This document shows positions 44,459 to 53,554 of a stretch of 64,000 nucleotides of DNA, in pieces. The DNA lies in assembly GCF_029319185.1 (NCBI RefSeq), contig NZ_CP119754.1, positions 558,001 through 622,000 of the forward strand, given 5' to 3'. Under the pieces are notes generated by a model, which saw only the letters and a program-made list of their open reading frames with translations, searched no databases and was not told the origin of the DNA. Numbering within the stretch: the first letter of the stretch is position 1; each line of letters begins with the position of its first letter. The stretch is from Superficieibacter sp. HKU1 (GTDB lineage: Bacteria > Pseudomonadota > Gammaproteobacteria > Enterobacterales > Enterobacteriaceae). The position numbers were made by a program, and so were the translations under genes.

Positions 44459-44592
44459 AAGAGCGCGCTGTAAGTAATAACTGGCTGAAATTTATTCAAA
44501 TTTATGTGCGGCGCTGCAGCTTGCCATGCCCCGCGTTCCCGGCCCTTACGCCAAAGGCCGTTGTTAATGAAGTGTTCTTTTTTCTGAAGTGT

Positions 44593-44616
44593 GATGTAAC
44601 TCATTTTGTTACATCC
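44593..44616. promoter_or_regulatory. Second inverted repeat in the ytfQ promoter region
   Basis: GATGTAAC and GTTACATC form eight-base arms around a seven-base spacer, 10 bp before a -10-like TATAGT (44626-44631). The arms share GTAAC with the operator at 44443. It may be a second site for the same or another repressor overlapping the -35. Confidence 0.45.
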
Positions 44617-44680
44617 CGGTTTGTCTATAGTTCAAGCGCAGGTGACTTTTTACTAACAATAACCCTACGAGGACGCTCTT

Positions 44681-45637
44681 ATGTGGAAGCGCTTACTTTT
44701 AGTCACAGCAGTTTCGGCAGCCATGTCGTCTATGGCGATGGCCGCCCCACTTACCGTCGGTTTTTCTCAGGTCGGATCTGAATCTGGCTGGCGCGCGGCG
44801 GAAACCAGCGTCGCGAAAAGCGAAGCGGAAAAACGCGGCATCACCCTGAAGATTGCTGATGGTCAGCAAAAGCAGGAAAACCAAATCAAAGCAGTCCGTT
44901 CTTTCATCGCTCAGGGCGTTGACGCGATCTTTATCGCGCCGGTCGTTGCTACGGGCTGGGAGCCGGTGCTGAAAGAAGCGAAAGACGCAGAGATCCCGGT
45001 GATCCTGCTCGACCGTTCTATTGATGTAAAAGATAAATCACTCTACATGACCACCGTGACTGCCGACAACGTACTGGAAGGCCGTCTGATCGGCGACTGG
45101 CTGGTGAAAACCGTGGCGGGCAAGCCGTGTAATGTGGTCGAACTGCAAGGCACGGTCGGGGCCAGCGTGGCTATCGACCGTAAGAAAGGGTTCGCGGAAG
45201 CTATCTCTAAAGCATCGAATATTAAAATCATCCGCTCTCAGTCCGGCGACTTTACCCGCAGTAAAGGCAAAGAAGTCATGGAGAGCTTTATCAAAGCGGA
45301 AAACAACGGCAAAAACATCTGCATGGTTTACGCCCATAACGACGATATGGCCATCGGTGCTATTCAGGCCATTAAAGAAGCGGGTCTGAAGCCGGGCAAA
45401 GATATTCTCACCGGCTCAATCGACGGCGTACCGGATATTTATAAAGCCATGATCGACGGCGAAGCCAACGCCAGCGTGGAACTGACGCCAAATATGGCGG
45501 GTCCGGCGTTTGACGCGCTGGAGAAATTCAAAAAAGACGGCACCCAGCCTGAGAAGTTGACCATCACCAAATCAACGCTTTACCTGCCGGACACGGCGAA
45601 AGAAGAGTTAGAGAAGAAGAAAAACATGGGTTACTAA
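44681..45637 (+). CDS. ytfQ: YtfQ, galactofuranose-binding protein of the ABC importer
   Basis: 318 residues, the E. coli length. Sec signal peptide with cleavage after MAMAA-type sequence (about residue 22), then a periplasmic-binding type 1 fold. It binds the furanose form of galactose and delivers it to YtfRT-YjfF. The start ATG follows GAGGACGC. Head of ytfQ-ytfR-ytfT-yjfF, with a GalR-type operator upstream. The 115-bp gap to ytfR holds two strong hairpins, which may let the binding protein be made in excess. Confidence 0.95.
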   Translation: MWKRLLLVTAVSAAMSSMAMAAPLTVGFSQVGSESGWRAAETSVAKSEAEKRGITLKIADGQQKQENQIKAVRSFIAQGVDAIFIAPVVATGWEPVLKEAKDAEIPVILLDRSIDVKDKSLYMTTVTADNVLEGRLIGDWLVKTVAGKPCNVVELQGTVGASVAIDRKKGFAEAISKASNIKIIRSQSGDFTRSKGKEVMESFIKAENNGKNICMVYAHNDDMAIGAIQAIKEAGLKPGKDILTGSIDGVPDIYKAMIDGEANASVELTPNMAGPAFDALEKFKKDGTQPEKLTITKSTLYLPDTAKEELEKKKNMGY

Positions 45638-45653
45638 ATGACGCTCTCCCCGG

Positions 45654-45674
45654 CCCTCTCCCTGAGGGAGAGGG
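45654..45674. repeat. GGGAGAGGG-type hairpin between ytfQ and ytfR
   Basis: CCCTCTCCC / GGGAGAGGG, nine base pairs with a three-base loop. Same repeat as at 30341 and 50509. No T-run, so it would stabilise or partly attenuate rather than terminate. Confidence 0.75.
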
Positions 45675-45701
45675 AGGGAACCCTGTCACACCGAGCGCCG
45701 T

Positions 45702-45732
45702 CCCGTCCCCTTCCCACAGGAGAGGGGACGGG
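45702..45732. repeat. Second hairpin between ytfQ and ytfR
   Basis: CCCGTCCCCT / AGGGGACGGG, ten base pairs with an eleven-base loop, 21 bp before the ytfR start. It could slow the transition into ytfR. Confidence 0.7.
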
Positions 45733-45752
45733 TGAGGGGTAGAGGAGACATT

Positions 45753-47249
45753 ATGCACACAGACCAGGAAATCCTGCGCACCGAGGGACTGAGTAAATTC
45801 TTCCCCGGCGTTAAAGCGCTGGACAACGTTGACTTCAGCCTGCGTCGCGGTGAAATCATGGCGCTGCTCGGCGAAAATGGTGCCGGGAAGTCGACGCTGA
45901 TAAAAGCGCTGACCGGCGTGTATCATGCCGATCGCGGCACCATCTGGCTGGATGGCGCAACAATTTCCCCGAAAAATACCGCCCATGCGCAACAGCTCGG
46001 CATTGGCACCGTCTATCAGGAAGTTAACCTGCTGCCCAATATGTCGGTGGCGGATAACTTATTTATTGGCCGTGAACCCAGGCGTTTTGGCTTTCTGCGC
46101 CGTAAAGAGATGGAGCGTCGGGCAACGGCACTGATGGAGTCTTACGGTTTTTCGCTCGACGTGCGCGAGCCGCTCAACCGTTTTTCGGTCGCAATGCAGC
46201 AGATCGTGGCGATCTGCCGCGCTATCGATCTTTCGGCAAAAGTGCTGATCCTCGACGAACCAACCGCCAGTCTTGATACCCAGGAAGTCGAGATGCTTTT
46301 CACCCTGATGCGCCAGCTTCGCGATCGCGGCGTCAGCCTGGTGTTTGTCACCCACTTTCTCGATCAGGTGTATGAGGTCAGCGATCGGATCACCGTTCTG
46401 CGCAACGGCGGCTTTGTCGGCTGTCGTGAGACGCGCGAGCTGCCGCAGATTGAGCTGGTAAAAATGATGCTGGGACGCGAACTGGATAACAACGCCCTCC
46501 AGCGTGCCGGGCGCACATTGTTGAGCGAAAAACCGGTTGCCGCGTTTAAAGATTTTGGCAAAAAAGGGGTCATTAATCCGTTCGATCTGGAGGTCAGGCC
46601 GGGAGAGATCGTGGGTCTCGCCGGGCTGCTGGGATCGGGGCGCACCGAAACGGCGGAAGTTATTTTTGGCATCAAGCCTGCCGACAGCGGCAGCGCGATG
46701 ATTAAAGGCAAGCCGCAAACCCTGCGTTCGCCGCATCAGGCCTCCTGTCTGGGGATTGGCTTCTGTCCGGAAGACCGGAAAACCGACGGCATAATTGCCG
46801 CCGCCTCGGTGCGGGAAAATATCATCCTCGCACTACAGGCCCAGCGCGGCTGGCTGCGGCCGATTCCGCGTCGTGAGCAAAATGAAATTGCCGAACGCTT
46901 TATCCGTCAATTGGGCATCCGTACGCCCGGCGCTGAGCAGCCGATTGAGTTTCTCTCCGGCGGTAATCAGCAAAAAGTGTTGCTGTCGCGCTGGCTGCTG
47001 ACCCGCCCGCAGTTCCTGATCCTTGACGAACCGACGCGCGGCATCGACGTCGGCGCGCACGCCGAAATTATTCGCCTGATCGAAACGCTGTGCGCCGACG
47101 GGCTGGCGCTGCTGGTCATCTCCTCTGAACTGGAAGAGTTAGTGGGCTATGCCGACCGGGTGATTATCATGCGCGATCGCAAACAGGTGGCGGAGATCCC
47201 GCTGGATCAGCTTTCCGTTCCGGCGATTATGAATGCCATTGCGGCATAA
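45753..47249 (+). CDS. ytfR: YtfR, galactofuranose ABC importer ATPase
   Basis: 498 residues with two ABC domains, as in carbohydrate CUT2 importers. First Walker A GENGAGKST (about 39-47) with Walker B LILDEPTAS; second domain Walker A is GLLGSGRTE (about 291-299), with signature LSGGNQQK and Walker B LILDEPTRG. The start MHTDQEILRTEG at 45753 follows AGAGGAGA; the frame from 45732 is longer by seven residues. Confidence 0.95.
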   Translation: MHTDQEILRTEGLSKFFPGVKALDNVDFSLRRGEIMALLGENGAGKSTLIKALTGVYHADRGTIWLDGATISPKNTAHAQQLGIGTVYQEVNLLPNMSVADNLFIGREPRRFGFLRRKEMERRATALMESYGFSLDVREPLNRFSVAMQQIVAICRAIDLSAKVLILDEPTASLDTQEVEMLFTLMRQLRDRGVSLVFVTHFLDQVYEVSDRITVLRNGGFVGCRETRELPQIELVKMMLGRELDNNALQRAGRTLLSEKPVAAFKDFGKKGVINPFDLEVRPGEIVGLAGLLGSGRTETAEVIFGIKPADSGSAMIKGKPQTLRSPHQASCLGIGFCPEDRKTDGIIAAASVRENIILALQAQRGWLRPIPRREQNEIAERFIRQLGIRTPGAEQPIEFLSGGNQQKVLLSRWLLTRPQFLILDEPTRGIDVGAHAEIIRLIETLCADGLALLVISSELEELVGYADRVIIMRDRKQVAEIPLDQLSVPAIMNAIAA

Positions 47250-47259
47250 GGAGAACCCC

Positions 47260-48285
47260 GTGATGTCCCGATCCCTTCCGCAAACGACGCCACCGAAGCG
47301 GCGCTTTTCCTGGCCGGTGGGTATGCCGCAGATCGTTGCGCTGCTGCTGGTGCTGGTGGTCGACAGTCTGGTGGCCCCGCACTTTTTCCAGATAGTCCTA
47401 CAGGACGGCCGGCTGTTCGGCAGCCCGATAGATATTCTTAACCGCGCCGCGCCGGTAGCACTGCTGGCGATTGGCATGACGCTGGTGATTGCCACCGGCG
47501 GCATTGACCTCTCCGTTGGTGCGGTGATGGCGATTGCCGGGGCCACGGCGGCCTCGATGACCGTGGCCGGGCATTCACTGCCGATGGTCATTCTGGCCTC
47601 GCTGGGCGCGGGCGTACTGGCCGGGCTGTGGAACGGCATTCTGGTGGCAATCCTCAAGATCCAGCCCTTTGTGGCCACCCTTATTCTGATGGTGGCCGGA
47701 CGCGGGGTGGCGCAGCTGATTACCTCCGGGCAGATTGTTACCTTCAACTCGCCGCACCTGGCATGGATCGGCAGCGGCTCGCTATTTTTCTTTCCGACGC
47801 CGGTGATGATTGCTCTGGCCGCACTGCTGGTGTTCTGGCTCTTTACCCGTAAAACGGCGCTCGGCATGTTTATCGAAGCGGTGGGGATCAACATTCGCGC
47901 GGCAAAAAATGCCGGGGTAAATACCCGCCTCGTAGTGATGCTGGCTTATGTACTAAGCGGCCTCTGCGCGGCGATTGCCGGGATCATCGTGGCGGCAGAT
48001 ATTCGCGGTGCCGATGCTAACAACGCCGGGCTGTGGCTGGAACTGGACGCTATCCTGGCGGTGGTGATCGGCGGCGGTTCGCTGATGGGCGGGCGTTTTA
48101 ACCTGTTTTTGTCAGTGGTCGGCGCGCTGATTATTCAGGGGATGAACACCGGGATCCTGCTCTCCGGTTTTCCGCCGGAGCTTAATCAGGTGGTCAAAGC
48201 GGTGGTGGTCATGTGCGTGTTGATTGTCCAGTCGCCACGCTTTATCAGTTTGTTAAAAAGGAGAGGTGGTCATGATAAAACGTAA
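47260..48285 (+). CDS. ytfT: YtfT, galactofuranose ABC importer permease
   Basis: 341 residues with about eight to ten membrane helices, BPD_transp_2 (RbsC/AraH) family; the loop GGIDLSVGAVMAIAG (about 91-105) is the permease signature. I use GTG 47260 (Met-Met-Ser), 6 bp after AAGGAGA, which equals the E. coli length; ATG 47263 is equally possible. It overlaps yjfF by 14 bp. Confidence 0.93.
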   Translation: MMSRSLPQTTPPKRRFSWPVGMPQIVALLLVLVVDSLVAPHFFQIVLQDGRLFGSPIDILNRAAPVALLAIGMTLVIATGGIDLSVGAVMAIAGATAASMTVAGHSLPMVILASLGAGVLAGLWNGILVAILKIQPFVATLILMVAGRGVAQLITSGQIVTFNSPHLAWIGSGSLFFFPTPVMIALAALLVFWLFTRKTALGMFIEAVGINIRAAKNAGVNTRLVVMLAYVLSGLCAAIAGIIVAADIRGADANNAGLWLELDAILAVVIGGGSLMGGRFNLFLSVVGALIIQGMNTGILLSGFPPELNQVVKAVVVMCVLIVQSPRFISLLKRRGGHDKT

Positions 48286-49273
48286 CCTGCCGCTGATGAT
48301 CACGCTCGGCGTCTTTATCCTGGGGTATCTCTATTGCCTGACTCAGTTCCCCGGCTTCGCCTCTACGCGCGTGATCTGCAACATTCTGACCGATAACGCC
48401 TTCCTGGGGATCATCGCGGTCGGCATGACCTTTGTGATCCTCTCCGGCGGTATCGATCTCTCCGTTGGCTCGGTGATCGCCTTTACCGGCGTGTTTCTGG
48501 CGAAGGCGATTGGTTTCTGGGGATTATCACCGCTGGTGGCGTTTCCGCTGGTGCTGGCAATGGGCTGCGCGTTCGGCGCATTTATGGGGCTATTGATCGA
48601 CGCGCTGAAAATTCCGGCATTTATTATCACCCTCGCCGGGATGTTCTTCCTGCGCGGCGTGAGCTATCTGGTTTCGGAAGAGTCAATTCCGATTAACCAC
48701 CCGATCTACGATACGCTCTCCGGCCTCGCCTGGAAAATTCCCGGCGGCGGGCGATTGAGCGCGATGGGCCTGCTAATGCTTGGTGTCGTCATCATCGGCA
48801 TTTTCCTTGCCCGGCGCACGCGTTTCGGCAATGAGGTTTATGCCATCGGTGGCAACGCCACCTCCGCTAACCTGATGGGGATTTCCACCCGCAGTACCAC
48901 GATTCGCATCTATATGCTCTCGACCGGGCTGGCAACGCTTGCCGGAATTGTCTTCTCCATCTATACCCAGGCAGGCTATGCACTGGCGGGCGTCGGCGTG
49001 GAGCTGGACGCTATCGCCTCGGTGGTGATTGGCGGGACGCTGCTGAGCGGCGGCGTGGGGACGGTGCTGGGAACGCTATTTGGCGTGGCGATCCAGGGGT
49101 TGATTCAGACCTATATAAACTTCGACGGCACCCTAAGTAGCTGGTGGACTAAAATTGCTATCGGCATTTTGCTGTTTATTTTTATCGCCCTGCAGCGCGG
49201 CCTGACGGTGCTGTGGGAAAACCGGCAAAGCTCGCCGGTAACGCGCGTTAGCGTAACATCAACAAATCAGTAA
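48272..49273 (+). CDS. yjfF: YjfF, second galactofuranose ABC importer permease
   Basis: 333 residues, paralogue of YtfT with the same signature GGIDLSVGSVIAFTG (about 61-75). Start MIKRNLP at 48272 after AAGGAGAGG; the GTG at 48266 is less likely. The overlap with ytfT indicates coupling. It ends the ytf operon; a flagellar-type promoter follows within 25 bp. Confidence 0.94.
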   Translation: MIKRNLPLMITLGVFILGYLYCLTQFPGFASTRVICNILTDNAFLGIIAVGMTFVILSGGIDLSVGSVIAFTGVFLAKAIGFWGLSPLVAFPLVLAMGCAFGAFMGLLIDALKIPAFIITLAGMFFLRGVSYLVSEESIPINHPIYDTLSGLAWKIPGGGRLSAMGLLMLGVVIIGIFLARRTRFGNEVYAIGGNATSANLMGISTRSTTIRIYMLSTGLATLAGIVFSIYTQAGYALAGVGVELDAIASVVIGGTLLSGGVGTVLGTLFGVAIQGLIQTYINFDGTLSSWWTKIAIGILLFIFIALQRGLTVLWENRQSSPVTRVSVTSTNQ

Positions 49274-49295
49274 CATATTGATTTGACGAATTATC

Positions 49296-49322
49296 TAAAT
49301 ATTTTCCGGTTACTGCCGATAT
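49296..49322 (+). promoter_or_regulatory. Sigma-28 (FliA) promoter of the chemoreceptor
   Basis: TAAATATT, an 11-bp spacer, then GCCGATAT matches the FliA consensus TAAAGTTT-N11-GCCGATAA at 13 of 16 positions with exact spacing. It ends 46 bp before the receptor ATG. Confidence 0.82.
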
Positions 49323-49367
49323 CCCCAGTGGATAGATGCATTCCTCCTCTGTAACCGGAAAATAACT

Positions 49368-50483
49368 ATGTTAAGAACACTCTCTCTTCGAACAGGTTTA
49401 CTGGTTTTACTGGCGACGCTGGCGCTGTTGATCGTACTGACTGGCGGCACGGCGATCTACCTTCTGGCACATTACACCGCAGGCTGGGGCGCGGCGACGT
49501 TGACAGGGCTGGCGACACTGGTTTCGCTGGGGCTGGTTGTCCTGCTGTGGCTGGGTCTGCAAATGCTGTTACTGCGTCCTTTAACCGGGGCGATTCATGC
49601 GCTGGAGCAGGTTACCACCGGCGATTTAACCCACGTTATCAGCACGGCGAGCAGCGGCGAGTTTACGCGTCTGACGCAGGCGATTGAAACGCTGCGCCTT
49701 GCCCTGACCGAGTCTGTGATCCGCGTGCGCGATGCGGGCGCACATATTGGTTCCGGCAGCCGTGAGCTGACCGCCGGGCATTCGGATCTGGCGCAGCGCA
49801 CCGAATCTACCGCCACCTCGCTCGAGCAAACGGCTGCCAGTATGGAAGAACTCACAGCCACGGTGAAACAGAATGCCGCCAACGCCGAGCAGGCGCACCA
49901 GCTGGCGAAATCGGTCTCTGACACCGCCGATCGCGGCAGTGAAATGGTCTGCTACGTCATCGAAAAAATGGGCGATATTTCCGGCAGCGCCAACCGTATT
50001 GCCGACATCCTCAGCGTAATTGATGGCATCGCTTTTCAGACCAATATTCTGGCGCTGAACGCCTCGGTTGAAGCGGCGCGCGCAGGCGAGCAGGGGCGCG
50101 GTTTCGCCGTGGTCGCTGGCGAAGTGCGTAATCTGGCCAGCCGTAGCGCTGACGCGGCGAAAGAGATCCGCCAGCTGATTAGCGACTCGCAAACCCATGC
50201 TGGCGAAGGCAGCAGTCTTGCGATGCAGGCGGGCGAGACGATGGACGAAATCGCCACCGAAGTACTGCGGATGACCAAACTGATGCGCGAGATCGCCAGT
50301 GCGTCGCAGGAGCAAAGCCGGGGCATTGAGCAGGTGAATATCGCGGTAAATCAGATGGATGAGACCGCACAGCAGAATGCCGCGCTGGTTCAGCAGTCTT
50401 CCGCCGCAACCCGCTCGCTGGAGGAGCAGTCATACGAAGTGATGAACGCCGTCGCCTCGTTCAGATTGCAGACGGCGGGGTAG
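49368..50483 (+). CDS. Methyl-accepting chemotaxis protein without a periplasmic sensor domain
   Basis: 371 residues. Two membrane helices (about 9-34 and 41-69) are joined by only about six residues, so there is no ligand-binding domain. A HAMP domain (about 70-122) leads into the signalling coiled coil with the universally conserved CheA/CheW hairpin tip at 212-252 (FQTNILALNASVEAARAG). Methylation-type Glu/Gln pairs are present (LEQTAASMEELTA). It lacks the C-terminal NWETF tether for CheR/CheB. It could sense through the membrane or cytoplasm, or receive signals from a partner. It follows yjfF but has its own FliA promoter. Confidence 0.9.
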   Translation: MLRTLSLRTGLLVLLATLALLIVLTGGTAIYLLAHYTAGWGAATLTGLATLVSLGLVVLLWLGLQMLLLRPLTGAIHALEQVTTGDLTHVISTASSGEFTRLTQAIETLRLALTESVIRVRDAGAHIGSGSRELTAGHSDLAQRTESTATSLEQTAASMEELTATVKQNAANAEQAHQLAKSVSDTADRGSEMVCYVIEKMGDISGSANRIADILSVIDGIAFQTNILALNASVEAARAGEQGRGFAVVAGEVRNLASRSADAAKEIRQLISDSQTHAGEGSSLAMQAGETMDEIATEVLRMTKLMREIASASQEQSRGIEQVNIAVNQMDETAQQNAALVQQSSAATRSLEEQSYEVMNAVASFRLQTAG

Positions 50484-50508
50484 TCAGGCTCGCCTGTTCA
50501 CGGACAAT

Positions 50509-50531
50509 CCCCTCTCCCTGCGGGAGAGGGG
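50509..50531. repeat. GGGAGAGGG-type hairpin between the chemoreceptor and fbp
   Basis: CCCCTCTCCC / GGGAGAGGGG, ten base pairs with a three-base loop, between convergent genes. Third copy of the repeat at 30341 and 45654. Probably serves as a bidirectional 3' end. Confidence 0.75.
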
Positions 50532-50543
50532 GAGGGGCTGGTG

Positions 50544-51542
50544 CTACGCGTCCGGGAACTCGCGCATAAAGCGCTCGACATCTTCCACCATATGCCCGGT
50601 ACCGACGAAGAACGGACGGCGCTGGTGCAGGGTTTCCGGCATGATATCCAGAATTCGCTCTTTACCGTCGCTGGCCTGGCCGCCCGCCTGCTCGGCCAGG
50701 AACGCCATTGGATTGCATTCATACAGCAAACGCAGTTTCCCTTCCGGATGGCTGGCGGTGCTTGGATAGAGGTAGATCCCGCCTTTCAGCAGATTGCGGT
50801 GGAAATCGGCAACCAGCGAGCCAATATAGCGTGAGGTATAAGGACGCTGCGTCAGCTTGTCCTCTTCCTGGCAGAACTTCAGGTATTTCTTCACGCCAGC
50901 CGGGAATTTAATGTAGTTCCCTTCGTTGATGGAGTAAGTATTGCCCTTCTCAGGGAAGCGCATACGCTCCTGGCTAAGGCAAAACACGCCCAGTGACGGA
51001 TCGTAGGTGAACGCATGTACGCCGCAGCCGGTGGTATAAACCAGCATCGTGGACGAACCGTAAACCACATAGCCCGCCGCAACCTGTTGATTGCCCGGTT
51101 GCAGGAAATCTTCTTCCGTCACCGGCGTGCCGACAGGCGTGACGCGACGGTAAATAGAGAAGATCGTGCCGACAGAAACGTTAACATCAATGTTAGAAGA
51201 GCCATCCAGCGGATCCATCAGCACCACGTATTTCGCGTGCTCGCAGCCTTCGAAAACAACAATTTCGTCTTCTTCTTCTGAGGCAATACCGGCCACGATA
51301 TCGCGGGCGCGCAGGGCGGCCTTCAGTTTTTCATTAGCGAACAGGTCAAGTTTTTGCTGAACCTCGCCCTGAATATTTTCAGCACCGCTGGCACCGAGGA
51401 TATCGACCAGGCCCGCTTTGTTGATGTCGCGGTGGATGATCTTAGCGCCCAGCTTTATTGCCGATAACAACGCCGTGAGCTCACCGGTAGCATGTGAAAA
51501 CTCATGCTGCTTTTCGACAATAAATTCACCTAACGTTTTCAT
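50544..51542 (-). CDS. fbp: Fructose-1,6-bisphosphatase class I
   Basis: 332 residues, as in E. coli. Gluconeogenic phosphatase. Metal-binding DPLDGSSNIDVN (about 110-121) and the phosphate site near YLYPSTASHPEGKLR (about 260-274) are present. Start ATG at 51542 after AGGGAAAG. Divergent from mpl, with a 173-bp shared upstream region. Confidence 0.97.
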   Translation of the reverse strand: MKTLGEFIVEKQHEFSHATGELTALLSAIKLGAKIIHRDINKAGLVDILGASGAENIQGEVQQKLDLFANEKLKAALRARDIVAGIASEEEDEIVVFEGCEHAKYVVLMDPLDGSSNIDVNVSVGTIFSIYRRVTPVGTPVTEEDFLQPGNQQVAAGYVVYGSSTMLVYTTGCGVHAFTYDPSLGVFCLSQERMRFPEKGNTYSINEGNYIKFPAGVKKYLKFCQEEDKLTQRPYTSRYIGSLVADFHRNLLKGGIYLYPSTASHPEGKLRLLYECNPMAFLAEQAGGQASDGKERILDIMPETLHQRRPFFVGTGHMVEDVERFMREFPDA

Positions 51543-51715
51543 AACACTTTCCCTGCATTGTATGTGGAGTAATGTTGTTGCAACAATCTTAACAAAGTTT
51601 CAAAAGAACGCGCACAGGTGAATCGCGCCAGCCAGACAAGGAAAATCCTGAAATGCAGTTCCGTGCCGCCAAACATATGGGTAAAATGCAGGAATTGAAA
51701 AAAAGGAACTGACGA

Positions 51716-53092
51716 ATGCGCATTCATATTTTAGGAATTTGTGGCACGTTTATGGGCGGGCTGGCGATGCTGGCACGTTCTCTCGGCCACGAAGTAACGG
51801 GTTCGGATGCCAATGTGTACCCGCCAATGAGTACCCTTCTCGAAAAGCAGGGCATCACGCTGATTCAGGGTTATGAGGTCGATCAGCTCGATCCGCAGCC
51901 GGATTTAGTGATCATTGGTAATGCCATGACGCGCGGTAATCCCTGCGTGGAAGCGGTACTGGAGAAAAACATTCCGTTTATGTCCGGTCCTCAGTGGCTG
52001 CATGATTTTGTCCTGCGCGACCGCTGGGTGATTGCTATCGCTGGCACCCACGGAAAAACCACCACCGCAGGCATGGCGACCTGGATCCTCGAGGCGTGTG
52101 GCTATCAGCCGGGCTTTGTCATCGGCGGCGTGCCGGGCAACTTTGAGGTCTCCGCGCGTCTCGGCGACAGCCCGTTCTTTGTCATTGAAGCGGACGAATA
52201 CGACTGCGCCTTCTTCGACAAGCGATCCAAGTTCGTGCATTACTGCCCGCGCACGCTGGTCCTCAATAACCTGGAGTTCGATCACGCGGACATTTTCGAC
52301 GATCTGAAAGCGATCCAGAAACAGTTCCATCACCTGGTTCGCATCGTACCAGGGCAGGGCAAAATTATCCTGCCGGAGAACGACATTAACCTGAAACAGG
52401 TGATGGCGATGGGCTGCTGGAGCGAGCAGGAGCTGGTTGGCGAGCAGGGCCACTGGCAGGCGAAAAAGCTGACTACCGATGCTTCGCACTGGGAGGTGTG
52501 GCTCGACGGTGAGAAAGCCGGTGAAGTGAAATGGACCCTGGTCGGCGAGCATAATATGTATAACGGCTTGATGGCGATTGCCGCCGCGCGTCACGTTGGC
52601 GTTGCGCCTGCGGATGCCGCCAGTGCGCTCGGTACGTTTATTAACGCCCGCCGCCGTCTCGAACTGCGCGGCGAAGCCAATGGCGTGACGGTGTATGATG
52701 ACTTTGCTCATCACCCGACCGCGATCCTCGCCACGCTTGCCGCGCTGCGCGGGAAAGTGGGCGGCACCGCGCGCATTCTGGCCGTACTGGAGCCGCGTTC
52801 TAACACCATGAAGATGGGCATCTGCAAAGACGACCTTGCCCCGTCGCTGGGACGTGCGGATGAAGTTTTCCTGCTCCAGCCGCAGCATATTCCATGGCAG
52901 GTCGCTGAAGTGGCTGACGCCTGCGTTCAGCCTGCGCACTGGCATGCGGATGTCGATACGCTGGCGGACATGGTGGTGAAGACCGCGCAGCCGGGCGATC
53001 ATATTCTGGTGATGAGTAACGGCGGTTTTGGCGGTATTCATCAAAAGCTGCTGGACCGTCTGGCGAAAAAAGCGGAAGCCGCGCAATATTAA
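51716..53092 (+). CDS. mpl: Mpl, UDP-MurNAc:L-Ala-gamma-D-Glu-meso-DAP ligase
   Basis: 458 residues (E. coli 457). Mur-ligase family enzyme that reattaches recycled murein tripeptide to UDP-MurNAc. ATP loop GTHGKTTTAG (about 109-118) and the conserved EADEYDCAF (about 159-167) are visible. A strong terminator follows at 53115. Confidence 0.97.
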   Translation: MRIHILGICGTFMGGLAMLARSLGHEVTGSDANVYPPMSTLLEKQGITLIQGYEVDQLDPQPDLVIIGNAMTRGNPCVEAVLEKNIPFMSGPQWLHDFVLRDRWVIAIAGTHGKTTTAGMATWILEACGYQPGFVIGGVPGNFEVSARLGDSPFFVIEADEYDCAFFDKRSKFVHYCPRTLVLNNLEFDHADIFDDLKAIQKQFHHLVRIVPGQGKIILPENDINLKQVMAMGCWSEQELVGEQGHWQAKKLTTDASHWEVWLDGEKAGEVKWTLVGEHNMYNGLMAIAAARHVGVAPADAASALGTFINARRRLELRGEANGVTVYDDFAHHPTAILATLAALRGKVGGTARILAVLEPRSNTMKMGICKDDLAPSLGRADEVFLLQPQHIPWQVAEVADACVQPAHWHADVDTLADMVVKTAQPGDHILVMSNGGFGGIHQKLLDRLAKKAEAAQY

Positions 53093-53114
53093 TGGATATT
53101 TAATATTGTTCTGT

Positions 53115-53142
53115 AAAGGGCCTGCTCAGACAGGCCCTTTTT
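53115..53142 (+). terminator. mpl terminator
   Basis: AAAGGGCCTG / CAGGCCCTTT with a six-base loop and a T-run. Confidence 0.93.
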
Positions 53143-53218
53143 AATGCGTGTTTACAAGCACAACCCGGTTATCTATTATGCCCTTCAGATAATTAATATT
53201 ATAACGGGAACGCTCATC

Positions 53219-53554
53219 ATGACGGTATCGCCAGAAATTGCCACGCCGGTTGAGAAAAACGTAAAAATGGTTAGCGTCGCGCTGGGCGTGAGTATCTCAT
53301 CACTGGTACTCTTTGCGCTTATGGTTGTGTTTGCCGTCTTTACAGATTACAGCGATGACTGGATACCGGTTTTCGATCTGGCAATAATGATAATATGGTG
53401 CATTGTCTTTCTGTTAATAACGGTCAGCCTTCCTATGAGCATCGCTGGCATGATCGCCTCAACGCGGCGGCTAAAAGCCTTTTTGGCCTTCTTTATTTCG
53501 GGCATTACGCTGACATTATTAGCAGGAAGCATTTTTCTGGCAGATTCAATGTAG
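53219..53554 (+). CDS. Small integral membrane protein, family not recognised
   Basis: 111 residues with three clear membrane helices (about 18-42, 52-77 and 85-108) and a short polar N-terminus. I do not recognise the family. The start at ATG 53219 (MTVSPEIATP) gives a compact protein; upstream in-frame codons to 53144 overlap the mpl terminator. It is convergent with the DUF2628-type gene at 53580, sharing a palindromic terminator. It is not in K-12 next to mpl, so it is accessory. Confidence 0.65.
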   Translation: MTVSPEIATPVEKNVKMVSVALGVSISSLVLFALMVVFAVFTDYSDDWIPVFDLAIMIIWCIVFLLITVSLPMSIAGMIASTRRLKAFLAFFISGITLTLLAGSIFLADSM

